Source: an uncultured Clostridia bacterium (GTDB lineage: Bacteria > Bacillota > Clostridia > Oscillospirales > Butyricicoccaceae). Taken from it: 64,000 nt of DNA. This document shows, in pieces, positions 32,230-41,093 of this stretch. The stretch spans positions 30,605 through 94,604 of the forward strand of contig CALWJQ010000097.1 of the NCBI GenBank assembly GCA_944381055.1. The letters run 5' to 3'. Each line of letters starts with the position of its first letter. The first letter of the stretch is position 1. The translations under genes and the position numbers were made by a program. The notes under the pieces were generated by a model. It was not told where the DNA came from. It ran no database searches and saw only the letters and a list, made by a program, of their open reading frames with translations.

Positions 32230-33092
32230 AAGCCATTTACAAGCGTGAAGTGCGCTCTTATTTCAACTCGATGACGGGGTATATTTTCATCGCCGTCGTC
32301 GTCGCCTTTACCGGCGTCTATTTTATGGCCGCCAACCTGTTCGGCGGCTACCCGTATTTTTCCGAAGCCCTGATGAGCTCTTTGTCGGTCTTCATGTTCG
32401 CCATTCCCGTCCTGACCATGCGTTCGCTGGCTGACGAGCGCCGCAGCCGCACAGACCAGCTGCTGCTGACCGCCCCGGTCTCGCTGACGCGTATTGTGCT
32501 GGGCAAATACCTGGCGATGGTCACCGTGCTGGCCATTCCCACCCTTCTGTTCTGTTTCTGCCCCGTCATCATCATGATGAACGGCACGGGCTATCCTGTT
32601 TCCGACTACGCTTCGATTTTTGCTTTCTTCCTCTGCGGCTGCGTGTTCATCGCCATCGGCATGTTTATCTCGTCGCTGACCGAAAGCCAGATCATCGCCA
32701 GCGTGTGTACCTTTGGCGTTCTGTTTGCCATTTACCTGTGGCCCAGCCTGGTCAACTACCTGCCGACGTCGGCTTTCGGTTCGCTGGTCGGCTTCCTCGC
32801 CCTTCTCGTCATTGTGTGCGCCGTCTTGTGGAACATGACGCATCATGCGCTGCTGACCGCCGGCGTCGGCGTCATCGGCGCGGCCACGGTATTCGCGCTG
32901 TACCTGTTCCAGGATCAGGCCCTGGCCGGCACCTTCCCCGCCATGCTCAGCGTCTTCTCGCTGCGCGATACCTTTACCAACTTTGCTGCCTACCGGGTGT
33001 TCGACCTGAGCGGTATTGTTTTGTACCTGTCCTTCATTTTTGTCTTTGTTTTTCTGACCGTGCAGACGCTGCAAAAGCGTCGCTGGAGCTGA
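32226..33092 (+). CDS. ABC-2-type permease (GldF-like)
   Basis: 288 residues with six transmembrane helices. Starts as this family does (MKAIYKREVRSYFNSMTGYIFIAVVV) and contains the conserved LADERRSRTDQLLLTAPVSLTRIVLGKYLA. The GTG start at 32226 overlaps the ATPase stop, so the two subunits are coupled. Works with the ATPase upstream; the next two genes probably provide the large extracytoplasmic part of the complex. Confidence 0.92.
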   Translation: MKAIYKREVRSYFNSMTGYIFIAVVVAFTGVYFMAANLFGGYPYFSEALMSSLSVFMFAIPVLTMRSLADERRSRTDQLLLTAPVSLTRIVLGKYLAMVTVLAIPTLLFCFCPVIIMMNGTGYPVSDYASIFAFFLCGCVFIAIGMFISSLTESQIIASVCTFGVLFAIYLWPSLVNYLPTSAFGSLVGFLALLVIVCAVLWNMTHHALLTAGVGVIGAATVFALYLFQDQALAGTFPAMLSVFSLRDTFTNFAAYRVFDLSGIVLYLSFIFVFVFLTVQTLQKRRWS

Positions 33093-33107
33093 GAGGAGGG
33101 AACCCTG

Positions 33108-34487
33108 ATGGACAAGAAAAAACAAAGCCTCTCGTCCCGGCTGGGGACGTACGCCGTCGGGCTCTCGGTCCTCGTCGTCGCCATCGTCGTCGTGCTCAAC
33201 CTCGCGGTGGCGCAGCTGCCCGAATCGGCGCGGGAGTTTGACATTTCGGACAACCGGCTGTACAGCCTGACCGACACATCCAAAGACTTTCTCGCCACGC
33301 TCGACCTCGACGTCCGGCTGGTCGTGCTTGCTTCCCCGGACAACATCGACGGGCGCATCACGCGCTTTTTGAGCAATTACGACGCCGCGTCGGATCGCGT
33401 TTCCCTGGAATACATCGACCCGGTGCTCTACCCGTCAGCGCTCGAAACTTACGAGGCTGAAGAAAACGACATCGTCGTTTTGTGTGAAGAAACCGACAAG
33501 CAAAGCATTGTCCGCATCAGTGAAATGATCGAAATCGACCTCAACTACTTTTACCAGTACGGTCAGATTTACGAGACCAGCTTTGACGGCGAAGGGCTGA
33601 TCACCAGCGCTGTCGACCTGGTGACAAGCGAGACGCTGTACACCCTGTACACCCTGACGGGGCACGGCGAAAGCGAGCTGCCCGCCGTCGTCACCGACGC
33701 CATCGCCAAGCAGAACCTGGCCCTTAACTCGGTCAGCCTGCTGATGGAAGGCGCCGTTCCCGACGATTGCAGCCTGATCATCAGCTATATGCCCATTATG
33801 GATTTCGATACGCAGGAACGCGAAATGCTGGAAGACTATATCGCCGGCGGCGGCAAGGTCATGATCCTGTGCGACCAGACAGACCTGGAAAACGTCAATG
33901 CCCTGCTGGCCGAATACGGCCTTGCCTATGTGGACGGCTACATTGCCGACCCCAGCCGCTATTACCAGAACAACCTGTATACCATCTTCCCCATGCTGGC
34001 CACCGGCCATCCGATCATCGAAACCCTGCCTGCCGATTCGCTGGCCCTGGTTGCCAATTCCCGCGGACTGCGCTCGCTGGACGATCGCCGCGACAGCCTT
34101 ACGGTCCAGTATTTTATGTACACGTCTGACAACGCCCTTGCGGTGCTGGAAGACGGCGGGATGACCGAAGATCGCTACCTGCTGGCCGCCACGAGCACCG
34201 AGTCGGACGAAAACGGCGGCGGCTGCCTGACCGTCATTGCCTGCCCAACGCTGATTGACGAGTACCTGCTCACCAATTTCGCCACCGTCAACCTGAACAT
34301 TTTCATGAACGCCGTTACCAACAACTTTGAAGACATTTCGACCATTTCCGTGCCGGCCAAGAGCCTGGAAACGGTCTACAACACCATTCCTTCGGCTTCG
34401 ACGTGGAGCATTGTCTTCATCGCCGTCATTCCGTTGGTCTGCCTGGTCTTCGGCCTGGCGTTCTGGCTCAAGCGGAGGAAACTGTAA
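33108..34487 (+). CDS. GldG-like ABC-associated membrane protein
   Basis: 459 residues; transmembrane helices at about 14-37 and at the C-terminus (about 430-452), with a 390-residue domain between them on the outside. FDISDNRLYSLTDTSKDFLATLD and LTGHGESELPAVVTDAI are characteristic of the GldG/ABC-type uncharacterised transport family. A typical ribosome-binding site (GGAGGGAACCCTG) precedes ATG 33108. It directly follows the permease gene, as in gldFG pairs. Confidence 0.88.
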   Translation: MDKKKQSLSSRLGTYAVGLSVLVVAIVVVLNLAVAQLPESAREFDISDNRLYSLTDTSKDFLATLDLDVRLVVLASPDNIDGRITRFLSNYDAASDRVSLEYIDPVLYPSALETYEAEENDIVVLCEETDKQSIVRISEMIEIDLNYFYQYGQIYETSFDGEGLITSAVDLVTSETLYTLYTLTGHGESELPAVVTDAIAKQNLALNSVSLLMEGAVPDDCSLIISYMPIMDFDTQEREMLEDYIAGGGKVMILCDQTDLENVNALLAEYGLAYVDGYIADPSRYYQNNLYTIFPMLATGHPIIETLPADSLALVANSRGLRSLDDRRDSLTVQYFMYTSDNALAVLEDGGMTEDRYLLAATSTESDENGGGCLTVIACPTLIDEYLLTNFATVNLNIFMNAVTNNFEDISTISVPAKSLETVYNTIPSASTWSIVFIAVIPLVCLVFGLAFWLKRRKL

Positions 34488-35396
34488 ATGAAAAAGAATT
34501 CCCGGCTGCTCCTCATCCTGCTCGGCGCGCTGATTCTGTGCTGCGCCCTGTACGGCCTCATGCTTGCGCTCAACAGCCGCAGCGCCCAGCAGGCGGAAAA
34601 GGAAGAAGACGCGCAGGCCGAAGCCATGTCGCTCAGCGATCTGGGCGACGCCGTGTCGCTCAGCTACCAGGACTCGGACGGGCTGCTGACCTTTACCAAA
34701 GACGGCGACGTGTGGGTCTATGACGCAGAACCCGATTTCCCGCTCGAACAGAGCGACGTCAACCTGCTGGCTTCGACCCTGAAGTCGCTGTCCGCGACCC
34801 GCCGGCTGGAAGAGGGCGAAGACCTGGCCGCTTACGGCCTGGACGCTCCGTCCAACACCGTCACGGCGGCTGACGCTGACGGCGGCGAACTGGTCATCCT
34901 GCTCGGCAGCGAGGCCAGCAACGGCGATTTTTACGCTATGCGCGACGGCGACGACGCTGTTTACACCATTTCAAACTCGCTGCCGCAGCTTTTAAAAGAC
35001 CTGCCCGATCTGTACAAGCCCTATACCATTCCCTATTCCGGCTGTACAGTCGACAGCGCCGATCTGTCCGGCGAACTGGCAGGTACGGCCCGCACCCTGA
35101 CCGGCCTGGCGGAAGACGAATCTGAAGAAGCGCAGGCCCTGCACACGGCGTGGAGCGCCCTGGCTTTTTCTTCGCTGGTGACCTATCAGCCCGCCTCCGA
35201 AGATCTGGCCGCCTGCGGGCTTGACGAGCCCGCGCTGTCTGTCACCGTCACCTATCAGGAAGGGGCCGTCAGCACCCTTTTGATCGGCGAACAGGACGAA
35301 AACGGCGACTATTATGCCCAGCTCGAAGGCGGCGACATCTGCACGCTGCCCGCATCGCAGGTTGAAGCGTTGCTCGACGCCATTTCCGCCCTTTGA
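34488..35396 (+). CDS. DUF4340-domain membrane-anchored protein
   Basis: 302 residues: one N-terminal transmembrane helix (about 7-27), then two tandem DUF4340-like units (about 50-175 and 200-300), each with the pattern GLDAPSNTVTAADADGGELVILLG / GLDEPALSVTVTYQEGAVSTLLIG. The ATG follows the GldG-like stop with no gap. DUF4340 proteins regularly accompany Gld-type ABC genes; a structural or gating role on the outer face is likely, with no biochemical evidence known to me. Confidence 0.88.
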   Translation: MKKNSRLLLILLGALILCCALYGLMLALNSRSAQQAEKEEDAQAEAMSLSDLGDAVSLSYQDSDGLLTFTKDGDVWVYDAEPDFPLEQSDVNLLASTLKSLSATRRLEEGEDLAAYGLDAPSNTVTAADADGGELVILLGSEASNGDFYAMRDGDDAVYTISNSLPQLLKDLPDLYKPYTIPYSGCTVDSADLSGELAGTARTLTGLAEDESEEAQALHTAWSALAFSSLVTYQPASEDLAACGLDEPALSVTVTYQEGAVSTLLIGEQDENGDYYAQLEGGDICTLPASQVEALLDAISAL

Positions 35397-35408
35397 TTTT
35401 CCGTCCGG

Positions 35409-35438
35409 AAGACGGCGGCCCCAAAAGGCCGCCGTCTT
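35409..35438 (+). terminator. Hairpin after the Gld-type operon
   Basis: AAGACGGCGGCC (35409-35420) pairs with GGCCGCCGTCTT (35427-35438), loop CCAAAA; only a short T run follows. Confidence 0.7.
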
Positions 35439-35461
35439 TGTGCGCCAGGGACTTCCCCCTC

Positions 35462-35492
35462 TTGACTTGCAGCCCGCTTCAGGGTGTATAAT
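35462..35492 (+). promoter_or_regulatory. Possible promoter of the MATE gene
   Basis: TTGACT (35462-35467) and an extended TGTATAAT box (TATAAT at 35487-35492), spacer 19 bp, which is longer than ideal. 41 bp before the ATG. Confidence 0.5.
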
Positions 35493-35533
35493 GAAAAGGC
35501 TTATCAATCCTGCAAAAGAACTGGAGGCTTCTC

Positions 35534-36898
35534 ATGTCACGATTCTCAGCCGGGCTTTTGACCGAAGGGCCGATCGGCAAAAAGCTCATCGCGTTTGCCA
35601 TTCCCATTTTTCTCGGCAACCTGTTTCAGCAGCTGTACAACACCGCCGATACCCTGATTGTCGGGCGGCTGATCGGCAGCGACGCCCTGGCGGCCGTCGG
35701 ATCGTCGGGCAACCTGACCTTTTTGATTGTCGGCTTTTTCAACGGCCTGTCGCTGGGCGCCGGCGTCGTCATCGCCCGCCACTTCGGCGCGCAGGAACGT
35801 GAACAGCTCAACAAATCCATCCACAACACCCTGCTGCTCGGCCTGATGGCAAGCGTGCTTGTCACCGCAATAGGGCTGATCCTCACCCCGCAGATTCTGA
35901 CATGGATGGGCACGCCTGCGGAAGTCATGCCCTCTTCGCTGTCCTATTGCCGCACTTATTTTGCCGGCGCTGTGTCCATGGTCATGTACAATATGCTGGC
36001 AGGCATTCTCCAGGCCATGGGCGACAGCCGGCATCCGCTTTATTACCTGATCGCCGCCTCGATCACCAACGTCGTGCTCGACATCGTCTTTATCGCCGTT
36101 TTTCACTGGGGTGTGTTCGGCGCGGCTTTCGCCACCGTCATCAGTCAGATGCTCAGCGCCGTGCTCGCTTTTATCCGCCTGTGCCAGCCCAATCCCCTTT
36201 ACCATCTCAGCTTCCGCAGCCTGCGCATCGAACCGCGCATCCTGCGTGAAACGCTGCGCACCGGCCTTCCCGCCGGCGTGCAGAATTCGGTGACCGCGCT
36301 GGCCAACGTCATTGTGCAGAGCAATATCAACGCGTTCGGCGCCATCGCCATGGCCGGTTCCGGCGCGTACAGCAAGCTCGAAGGCTTTGCCTTCCTGCCC
36401 GTCACCTGCTTTTCCATGGCTCTTACCACGTTTGTCAGCCAGAATATCGGCGCCAACGAACTTGAACGCGCGCGCAAAGGGGCGCGCTTCGGCCTGTTCT
36501 GCTCGATGGCCATGGCAGAAATCGTCGGCCTCATTTTCTTTGTCTTCGCATCCCCGCTCATGGCGGCGTTCAACAGCGATCCCGGCGTCATCGCTTCGGG
36601 CGTGCAGCGCGCGCGGATCTGCGCCCTGTTTTTCTTTCTTCTCGCTGTCACGCACTGCATTTCCGGCGTGCTCCGCGGCTCTGGGCACTCGATGGTTCCC
36701 ATGGTCGTCATGCTGGTCTGTTGGTGCGTCATCCGCGTCAGCTACATCACCATTGCCGTCCAAATCCTTCCCCGCATCGAAGTGGTCTTCTGGGCCTATC
36801 CCATCACCTGGATTTTAAGTTCGGCCATCCTCGTTGTTTACTACAAAAAGGCGCACTGGCTGCCGCAGGATCTGTCCCGCGGGCAGCAGACCGTTTAA
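35534..36898 (+). CDS. MATE-family efflux transporter
   Basis: 454 residues, twelve predicted helices in two MatE halves. Typical NorM/DinF-like sequences: PIFLGNLFQQLYNTADTLIVGRLIG at the start, AVGSSGNLTFLIVGFFNGLSLGAGVVIARHFGA, LQAMGDSRHPLYYLIAASITNVVLDI, and in the second half LPAGVQNSVTALANVIVQSNINAFG. Exchanges cations for drugs or organic cations; substrate unknown. GGAGG precedes the ATG. Stands alone between two terminators. Confidence 0.92.
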   Translation: MSRFSAGLLTEGPIGKKLIAFAIPIFLGNLFQQLYNTADTLIVGRLIGSDALAAVGSSGNLTFLIVGFFNGLSLGAGVVIARHFGAQEREQLNKSIHNTLLLGLMASVLVTAIGLILTPQILTWMGTPAEVMPSSLSYCRTYFAGAVSMVMYNMLAGILQAMGDSRHPLYYLIAASITNVVLDIVFIAVFHWGVFGAAFATVISQMLSAVLAFIRLCQPNPLYHLSFRSLRIEPRILRETLRTGLPAGVQNSVTALANVIVQSNINAFGAIAMAGSGAYSKLEGFAFLPVTCFSMALTTFVSQNIGANELERARKGARFGLFCSMAMAEIVGLIFFVFASPLMAAFNSDPGVIASGVQRARICALFFFLLAVTHCISGVLRGSGHSMVPMVVMLVCWCVIRVSYITIAVQILPRIEVVFWAYPITWILSSAILVVYYKKAHWLPQDLSRGQQTV

Positions 36899-36907
36899 AA
36901 CGGGCAA

Positions 36908-36947
36908 AAGAGGGATCAACGCCGCCGCGGCGCGATCCCTCTTTTTT
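36908..36947 (+). terminator. Intrinsic terminator of the MATE gene
   Basis: AAGAGGGATC (36908-36917) pairs with GATCCCTCTT (36934-36943), with a second small stem CGCCGCCGCGGCG in the loop; TTTT follows. Confidence 0.85.
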
Positions 36948-37103
36948 ACCCCTTTTCATCGTGATTTTGATAAAAACAGGTGTTTTACAGTCGATTGCCG
37001 TGTATAATAAGACCTATGCAACCGCTGGTTGACAAAAAACAACCCCCGGATGGTAGCTCTGGACCCTGTATTTTGCTAGCATGAAGGCATAGGAGTGATG
37101 CAA

Positions 37104-38405
37104 ATGAACCTTTGTGAAAACTTGCAGCGCCTGCGCCGTCAGGCCGGCCTGAGCCAGGAAGCGCTGGCCGAAAAACTTGGCGTGTCCCGCCAGGCGGTCA
37201 GCAAATGGGAGTCCGGCGCCGCCGTGCCCGAGCTGGAAAAGCTGGCCGAGCTGGCGCGGATTTTTCAGGTGCGGCTCGACCAGCTGCTCGGCCTGCCGGA
37301 ACCGGAAGGCGGCCCGCCGCCCGGCAGCGCTGGGCCGTCCGGCGCGGCAGGCGGCGGCGAAAACCCGGACAAACGCCTGCGGGATCTTCTCGCCGCCTCG
37401 CGCGCACAGACGGCGTCGCACTATAAAAAGCTGCTGGCCGCCGCGGGAACGGCCATGGCCGCCATGCTGCTCGGCATCACGCTGCTGTTCGCCGCCTGCA
37501 TGAACCGGTGGGAAGATCGCTTTCAAAACGAATTGTCCCGGCTTCAGGGCTCTGTATCTTCTTTACAGGGGCAAATCGGGGCGCTGAACGCCGCCGCAGA
37601 GGAGTCAGAAGACTTTTTCCTTTCTTCCGGCATCCGGGTCACACAGCTCGATCCCGCCGGCGGGACGGCCGTCCTGCACCTGACGGCAACGCCGCGCGCG
37701 TTCAGCGCCGAGGGCGGCGCCCCGCCGGATTTTGTACTGTCCGGCGAAAGCTGGTCGCAGTCGGCTGAAGCCGTACGCGGCGCGGGCAATGATTTTTCTG
37801 CCGATATCGAAGTCCCGCTGCTGGAAAAAATCGAGATTTCCTTTGCCTTTACGGCCTCTGACGGCACCGAACGCGTCGAGCCCGTCGACACGCTGTACAA
37901 CCTCGACTCTGTCACACAGCTGGTTGTCTGGCCGGATTTTGACGGCAGCTACACCCGATTCAATCTGGAAAGACGCTTCCATTTCCGTGTGACGCCGCGC
38001 GCCGCGCTGTCCGTCCGCGGGGAAGAGTTCTTTTTGTCACCAGAAATCTGGGCGCCGGACATCCGTCCGCCCGAGCCGGTCAGCGGGCATGCCGATCTGA
38101 CGCACAACGGCGAAGTGCTGGCGCGCAGCGAGCTGACCTTTTCCGCCGGGCAGCCGGACGGCGCCGGTACGGCGGACGAACAGGCGGCAGCCGTTGCCAG
38201 CGGGGACATTCTGCAATACGCCGCCGAGGGCGAGCCCATCGACTGCGAGTGCCCCTATTCGCCGGGCGACCGCATTGCCCTGACCCTGTACATCACCGAC
38301 AGCTACGGTCAGGAATACGAAGCGGCGCTCATCGATCTGCTCATCGGCGAAGACGGCGAACCCATCGAGCATGCACGGCCGGAACGCGTGCCGCCAAAGG
38401 AATAA
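37104..38405 (+). CDS. Membrane-anchored Xre-type regulator with large extracytoplasmic domain
   Basis: 433 residues. Residues 1-62 are a Cro/C1-type helix-turn-helix (LRRQAGLSQEALAEKLGVSRQAVSKWESG). A Pro/Gly-rich linker (about 66-90) leads to a transmembrane helix (about 111-132, AAAGTAMAAMLLGITLLFAAC), then a short coiled coil and about 270 residues outside, with beta-rich, immunoglobulin-like appearance and acidic C-terminus. Single-pass DNA-binding proteins of this layout are thought to couple an outside signal to promoter control without a kinase. Start at ATG 37104, with AGGAG 8 bases upstream; the ATG at 37098 is too close. The 150 bp upstream hold a TATAAT box at 37003 but no clear -35. 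Confidence 0.82.
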   Translation: MNLCENLQRLRRQAGLSQEALAEKLGVSRQAVSKWESGAAVPELEKLAELARIFQVRLDQLLGLPEPEGGPPPGSAGPSGAAGGGENPDKRLRDLLAASRAQTASHYKKLLAAAGTAMAAMLLGITLLFAACMNRWEDRFQNELSRLQGSVSSLQGQIGALNAAAEESEDFFLSSGIRVTQLDPAGGTAVLHLTATPRAFSAEGGAPPDFVLSGESWSQSAEAVRGAGNDFSADIEVPLLEKIEISFAFTASDGTERVEPVDTLYNLDSVTQLVVWPDFDGSYTRFNLERRFHFRVTPRAALSVRGEEFFLSPEIWAPDIRPPEPVSGHADLTHNGEVLARSELTFSAGQPDGAGTADEQAAAVASGDILQYAAEGEPIDCECPYSPGDRIALTLYITDSYGQEYEAALIDLLIGEDGEPIEHARPERVPPKE

Positions 38406-38409
38406 AACG

Positions 38410-38440
38410 AAAGGACAGGAGCAAAACTCCTGTCCTTTTA
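38410..38440. terminator. Bidirectional terminator between the Xre gene and rpsT
   Basis: AAAGGACAGGAG (38410-38421) pairs with CTCCTGTCCTTT (38427-38438), loop CAAAA; A- and T-rich flanks on both sides. Confidence 0.88.
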
Positions 38441-38462
38441 TTCGTTGTTGCAGCGCAAAAAA

Positions 38463-38726
38463 TTACTGGGCGGCGTTGAGCTTTTTGGCCAGCTGGCTCT
38501 TTTTGCGGGCAGCCTTATTCTTGTGCCAGACGCCCTTGGCCGCGGCCTTGTCCGCGCCGGCGACCGCTTCTCTGTAAGCAGCCTGCGCGCCCTTGGCCCC
38601 GTTCTCGGCCAGAGCGGCGTCGAACTTTTTCATCTTGGTCTTCAGGGCCGACTTGGTCGCACGATTTTTTTCGTTGCGCAGACGGCTGACCAAAACACGC
38701 TTTTTGGCAGACTTGATGTTCGGCAA
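38463..38726 (-). CDS. rpsT: 30S ribosomal protein S20
   Basis: 87 residues, Lys/Arg/Ala-rich helical protein of the small subunit. PNIKSAKKRVLVSRLRNEKNRATKSALKT at the N-terminus is diagnostic. The start is TTG 38726 with AAGGAGG 8 bases upstream; a GTG two codons earlier is too close to that site. TTG starts are known for rpsT and may link translation to S20 supply. Divergent from gpr, a gene order shared with many Clostridia and Bacilli. Confidence 0.96.
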   Translation of the reverse strand: MPNIKSAKKRVLVSRLRNEKNRATKSALKTKMKKFDAALAENGAKGAQAAYREAVAGADKAAAKGVWHKNKAARKKSQLAKKLNAAQ

Positions 38727-38804
38727 AATCACAACCTCCTTACAGACATATTTTCAGCAATGGATATTGTATCATTTCCTGCTGTAAAATGCAAGTAATA
38801 TTTT

Positions 38805-38835
38805 GCATAAAACCGCTGCCCGGGCGGACAATATT
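38805..38835 (+). promoter_or_regulatory. Candidate forespore (SigG/SigF-like) promoter of gpr
   Basis: GCATA (38805-38809) and CAATATT (38829-38835), spacer 19 bp, loosely resemble forespore sigma boxes, and gpr is forespore-expressed in Bacillus. No vegetative promoter is visible in this stretch. Weak by sequence alone. Confidence 0.3.
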
Positions 38836-38862
38836 TTTATTCTGCTGTGGGAAGTGAATTTT

Positions 38863-39753
38863 TTGTTTATCAAGCGAACCGATCTTGCGCTTGAAGCGCG
38901 CGAACTGTTTGAAGAAAGCGGCGCTTCTCTGCCCGGCGGCATCCGTTCGCGCGAATACCGGCAGGGCATGGCCGACGTCACATGCATCGACGTTTGCAGC
39001 GAAGAAGGCGCACGCGCGCTGGGAAAGGCGTGCGGGACGTACGTCACCGTTTCCCTTCCTGAACTGTGGATGCGCGACAGCGACAGCGTGTTCACCACGG
39101 CGCAGACACTGGCGCGCGAGCTTCGGCCCCTGCTGCCGGAAAACGGCGCTGTGCTCGTCGTCGGGCTGGGCAACCGTTTTATCACACCCGACGCTGTCGG
39201 GCCGCTGTGCACCGAGCACGTCATTGTCACCCGCCATCTGCTTGAACAGATGCCCGACGAGTTCGGCGGGCTGCGGCCGGTCTGCGCCCTGACGGCCGGC
39301 GTTTTGGGGCTGACCGGCATTGAAACGGCCGAAATCGTCCGCGGGGTTGTGCAGCGCGTCCATCCGTCGGCCGTCATCGCCGTCGACGCGCTCGCATCGC
39401 GCAGCGCATCGCGCCTGTGCCGCGCTTTTCAAATGAGCGACACCGGCGTCACGCCGGGCAGCGGGGTTTTCAACGCGCGCGCCACGCTGGACAGCAAAAG
39501 CCTCGGCGTGCCCGTCGTTGCCATCGGCGTGCCCACTGTCGTCGACGCGCTGACGCTGACGGCCGACACGCTGGAACTGGCCGGACAGGCGCTGCCCGAA
39601 AATCCCCGGCTGCGCGAACGCGAAAACCTGATGGTCACCCCCAAAGACATCGACGCGCTGGTTCAAAAAAGCGCCAAAGTCATCGGCTACGCCGTCAACC
39701 TGGCCCTGCAGGGCGACCTGACGGCAGCCGAGATGGAACAGTTTTTATCATAA
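38863..39753 (+). CDS. gpr: Germination protease (GPR, spore endopeptidase)
   Basis: Cleaves small acid-soluble spore proteins when spores germinate; made as a zymogen in the forespore. 296 residues with start at TTG 38863, giving MFIKRTDLALEARELF as in other GPRs; GGGAAGTG lies about 8 bases upstream. Family segments: RTDLALEA, TCIDVCSEEGARALGKACGTYVT, VGLGNRFITPDAVGP, CALTAGVLGLTGIETAEIVRG, AVDALASRSASRLCR, GVPVVAIGVPTVVDA, LMVTPKDIDAL. It precedes spoIIP, the classical arrangement. Shows the organism is genetically equipped to sporulate. Confidence 0.96.
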   Translation: MFIKRTDLALEARELFEESGASLPGGIRSREYRQGMADVTCIDVCSEEGARALGKACGTYVTVSLPELWMRDSDSVFTTAQTLARELRPLLPENGAVLVVGLGNRFITPDAVGPLCTEHVIVTRHLLEQMPDEFGGLRPVCALTAGVLGLTGIETAEIVRGVVQRVHPSAVIAVDALASRSASRLCRAFQMSDTGVTPGSGVFNARATLDSKSLGVPVVAIGVPTVVDALTLTADTLELAGQALPENPRLRERENLMVTPKDIDALVQKSAKVIGYAVNLALQGDLTAAEMEQFLS

Positions 39754-39839
39754 CCCGCGCACGGCGGACATATGCTTGTGGTACCGGCCCTTCAGGGCCC
39801 TTCTGATTTTGATCGCTTTTCCCGAAACGGAGGGATCGC

Positions 39840-40997
39840 ATGTATCGCCACAGGCACTCCCGCGCGCGGCGGCGCGGATCCGTCAACCGCTGGCGCGCTC
39901 TGCCGCGCGCCGCATTCAGTATTTTTGCCGCCGCCGTCATTTTGACACGAACCGGCGCAGCTGACAAACTTGAATCGCTCGTCGGCCAATGGTCGCAAAA
40001 CGAAGGTTTAAACGGCGCGCTCCTCGCCATGGCGCTGCCCGGCGGGACTGCCGGTTCCGAGGACGGCCCGCTGCAGGACGCGGGCGATCCGCCGGCGGTG
40101 GACGAGCCTGCCGCGGGGCCTGACGGTGCCGAACCCGTCCCGGGAACGGACGCCCCGCCGGATCAAATCGAGCGTGCCGACAGCCCGCCGCCCGAAATCA
40201 TCGCCGATCTGCCGCCTGCCGATGTGGCCAGCGTCACCATAGACGGCAAGGACGACGGCTATCCGGGCAGCGGCTCCATTTACATTCAAAACCGATCCCA
40301 GTACGACATCGACATCCCCGCCCTGCTCAAGGCCGACGACGGTGTCCGGCTGTCAGGCGACGACGTACAGGTGCTCATCATGCACACCCACGGAAGCGAG
40401 GCGTATACCCCCGATCCGTTCAACAACTACACCCCGACCGATACCGACCGCACGACCGACACCAATTACAACGTCGTGCGCGTCGGCGACGAAATCGCCG
40501 CTATCCTGGAAGACCGCGGCATCAAAACTGTCCACTCCCGCACGCTGCATGACAGTCCGGCTTATAACGGCTCTTACAACCGTGCGCTCGACGACATTAC
40601 GGCTTACGTCAAAGAATACCCGTCTATCAAGGTGGTCATCGACGTCCACCGCGATGCCATGGTCACCCAGAACGGCACCAAGTACAAAACCGTCGCCGAA
40701 GTCGGCGGCGAGACGACCGCACAGCTCATGTTTGTCTGCGGCACTGACGGCGGCGGGCTGGTACATGACAACTGGCGCCAAAACCTGTCGTTCCAAATGA
40801 AGCTTCAGGACAGGCTGAACACGGCTTACCCCGGCCTGATGCGCCCCATCAACATCCGCGACGAGCGCTTTAACCAGCACGTCACGCCGGGCAGCATGCT
40901 GCTCGAAGTCGGGACGTCAGGCAACAGCCTGCCCGAAGCGCTGTCGTCGGCGCGGCTGTTCGCAAACGCCCTGGCCGACGAACTGCTGTCGCGCTGA
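39840..40997 (+). CDS. spoIIP: Stage II sporulation protein P
   Basis: Peptidoglycan amidase/endopeptidase of the SpoIIDMP engulfment machine in the mother cell membrane. 385 residues: a basic N-terminus and one transmembrane helix (about 24-38), a Pro/Asp/Gly-rich spacer (about 65-120), then the catalytic Amidase_3-like domain: QVLIMHTHGSEAYTPD (zinc His), DTNYNVVRVGDEIAAILE, HDSPAYNGSYNRAL, VIDVHRDA (zinc His) and the Glu in MLLEVGTSGNSLPEA. GGAGGG precedes the ATG. 86 bp after gpr and probably expressed with it or from its own promoter. Confidence 0.96.
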   Translation: MYRHRHSRARRRGSVNRWRALPRAAFSIFAAAVILTRTGAADKLESLVGQWSQNEGLNGALLAMALPGGTAGSEDGPLQDAGDPPAVDEPAAGPDGAEPVPGTDAPPDQIERADSPPPEIIADLPPADVASVTIDGKDDGYPGSGSIYIQNRSQYDIDIPALLKADDGVRLSGDDVQVLIMHTHGSEAYTPDPFNNYTPTDTDRTTDTNYNVVRVGDEIAAILEDRGIKTVHSRTLHDSPAYNGSYNRALDDITAYVKEYPSIKVVIDVHRDAMVTQNGTKYKTVAEVGGETTAQLMFVCGTDGGGLVHDNWRQNLSFQMKLQDRLNTAYPGLMRPINIRDERFNQHVTPGSMLLEVGTSGNSLPEALSSARLFANALADELLSR

Positions 40998-41022
40998 ACG
41001 CAGAATAAAAATACAGTTTCCC

Positions 41023-41051
41023 TTTACTTCACTGCTGCGATTTGGTATGAT
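41023..41051 (+). promoter_or_regulatory. Promoter of the serine hydrolase gene
   Basis: TTTACT (41023-41028), 17-bp spacer, TATGAT (41046-41051), 42 bp before the GTG start. Confidence 0.65.
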
Positions 41052-41093
41052 AGAAAATACAGAAGTCCAAAACTGAAAAAGGGAGTGTTATAT

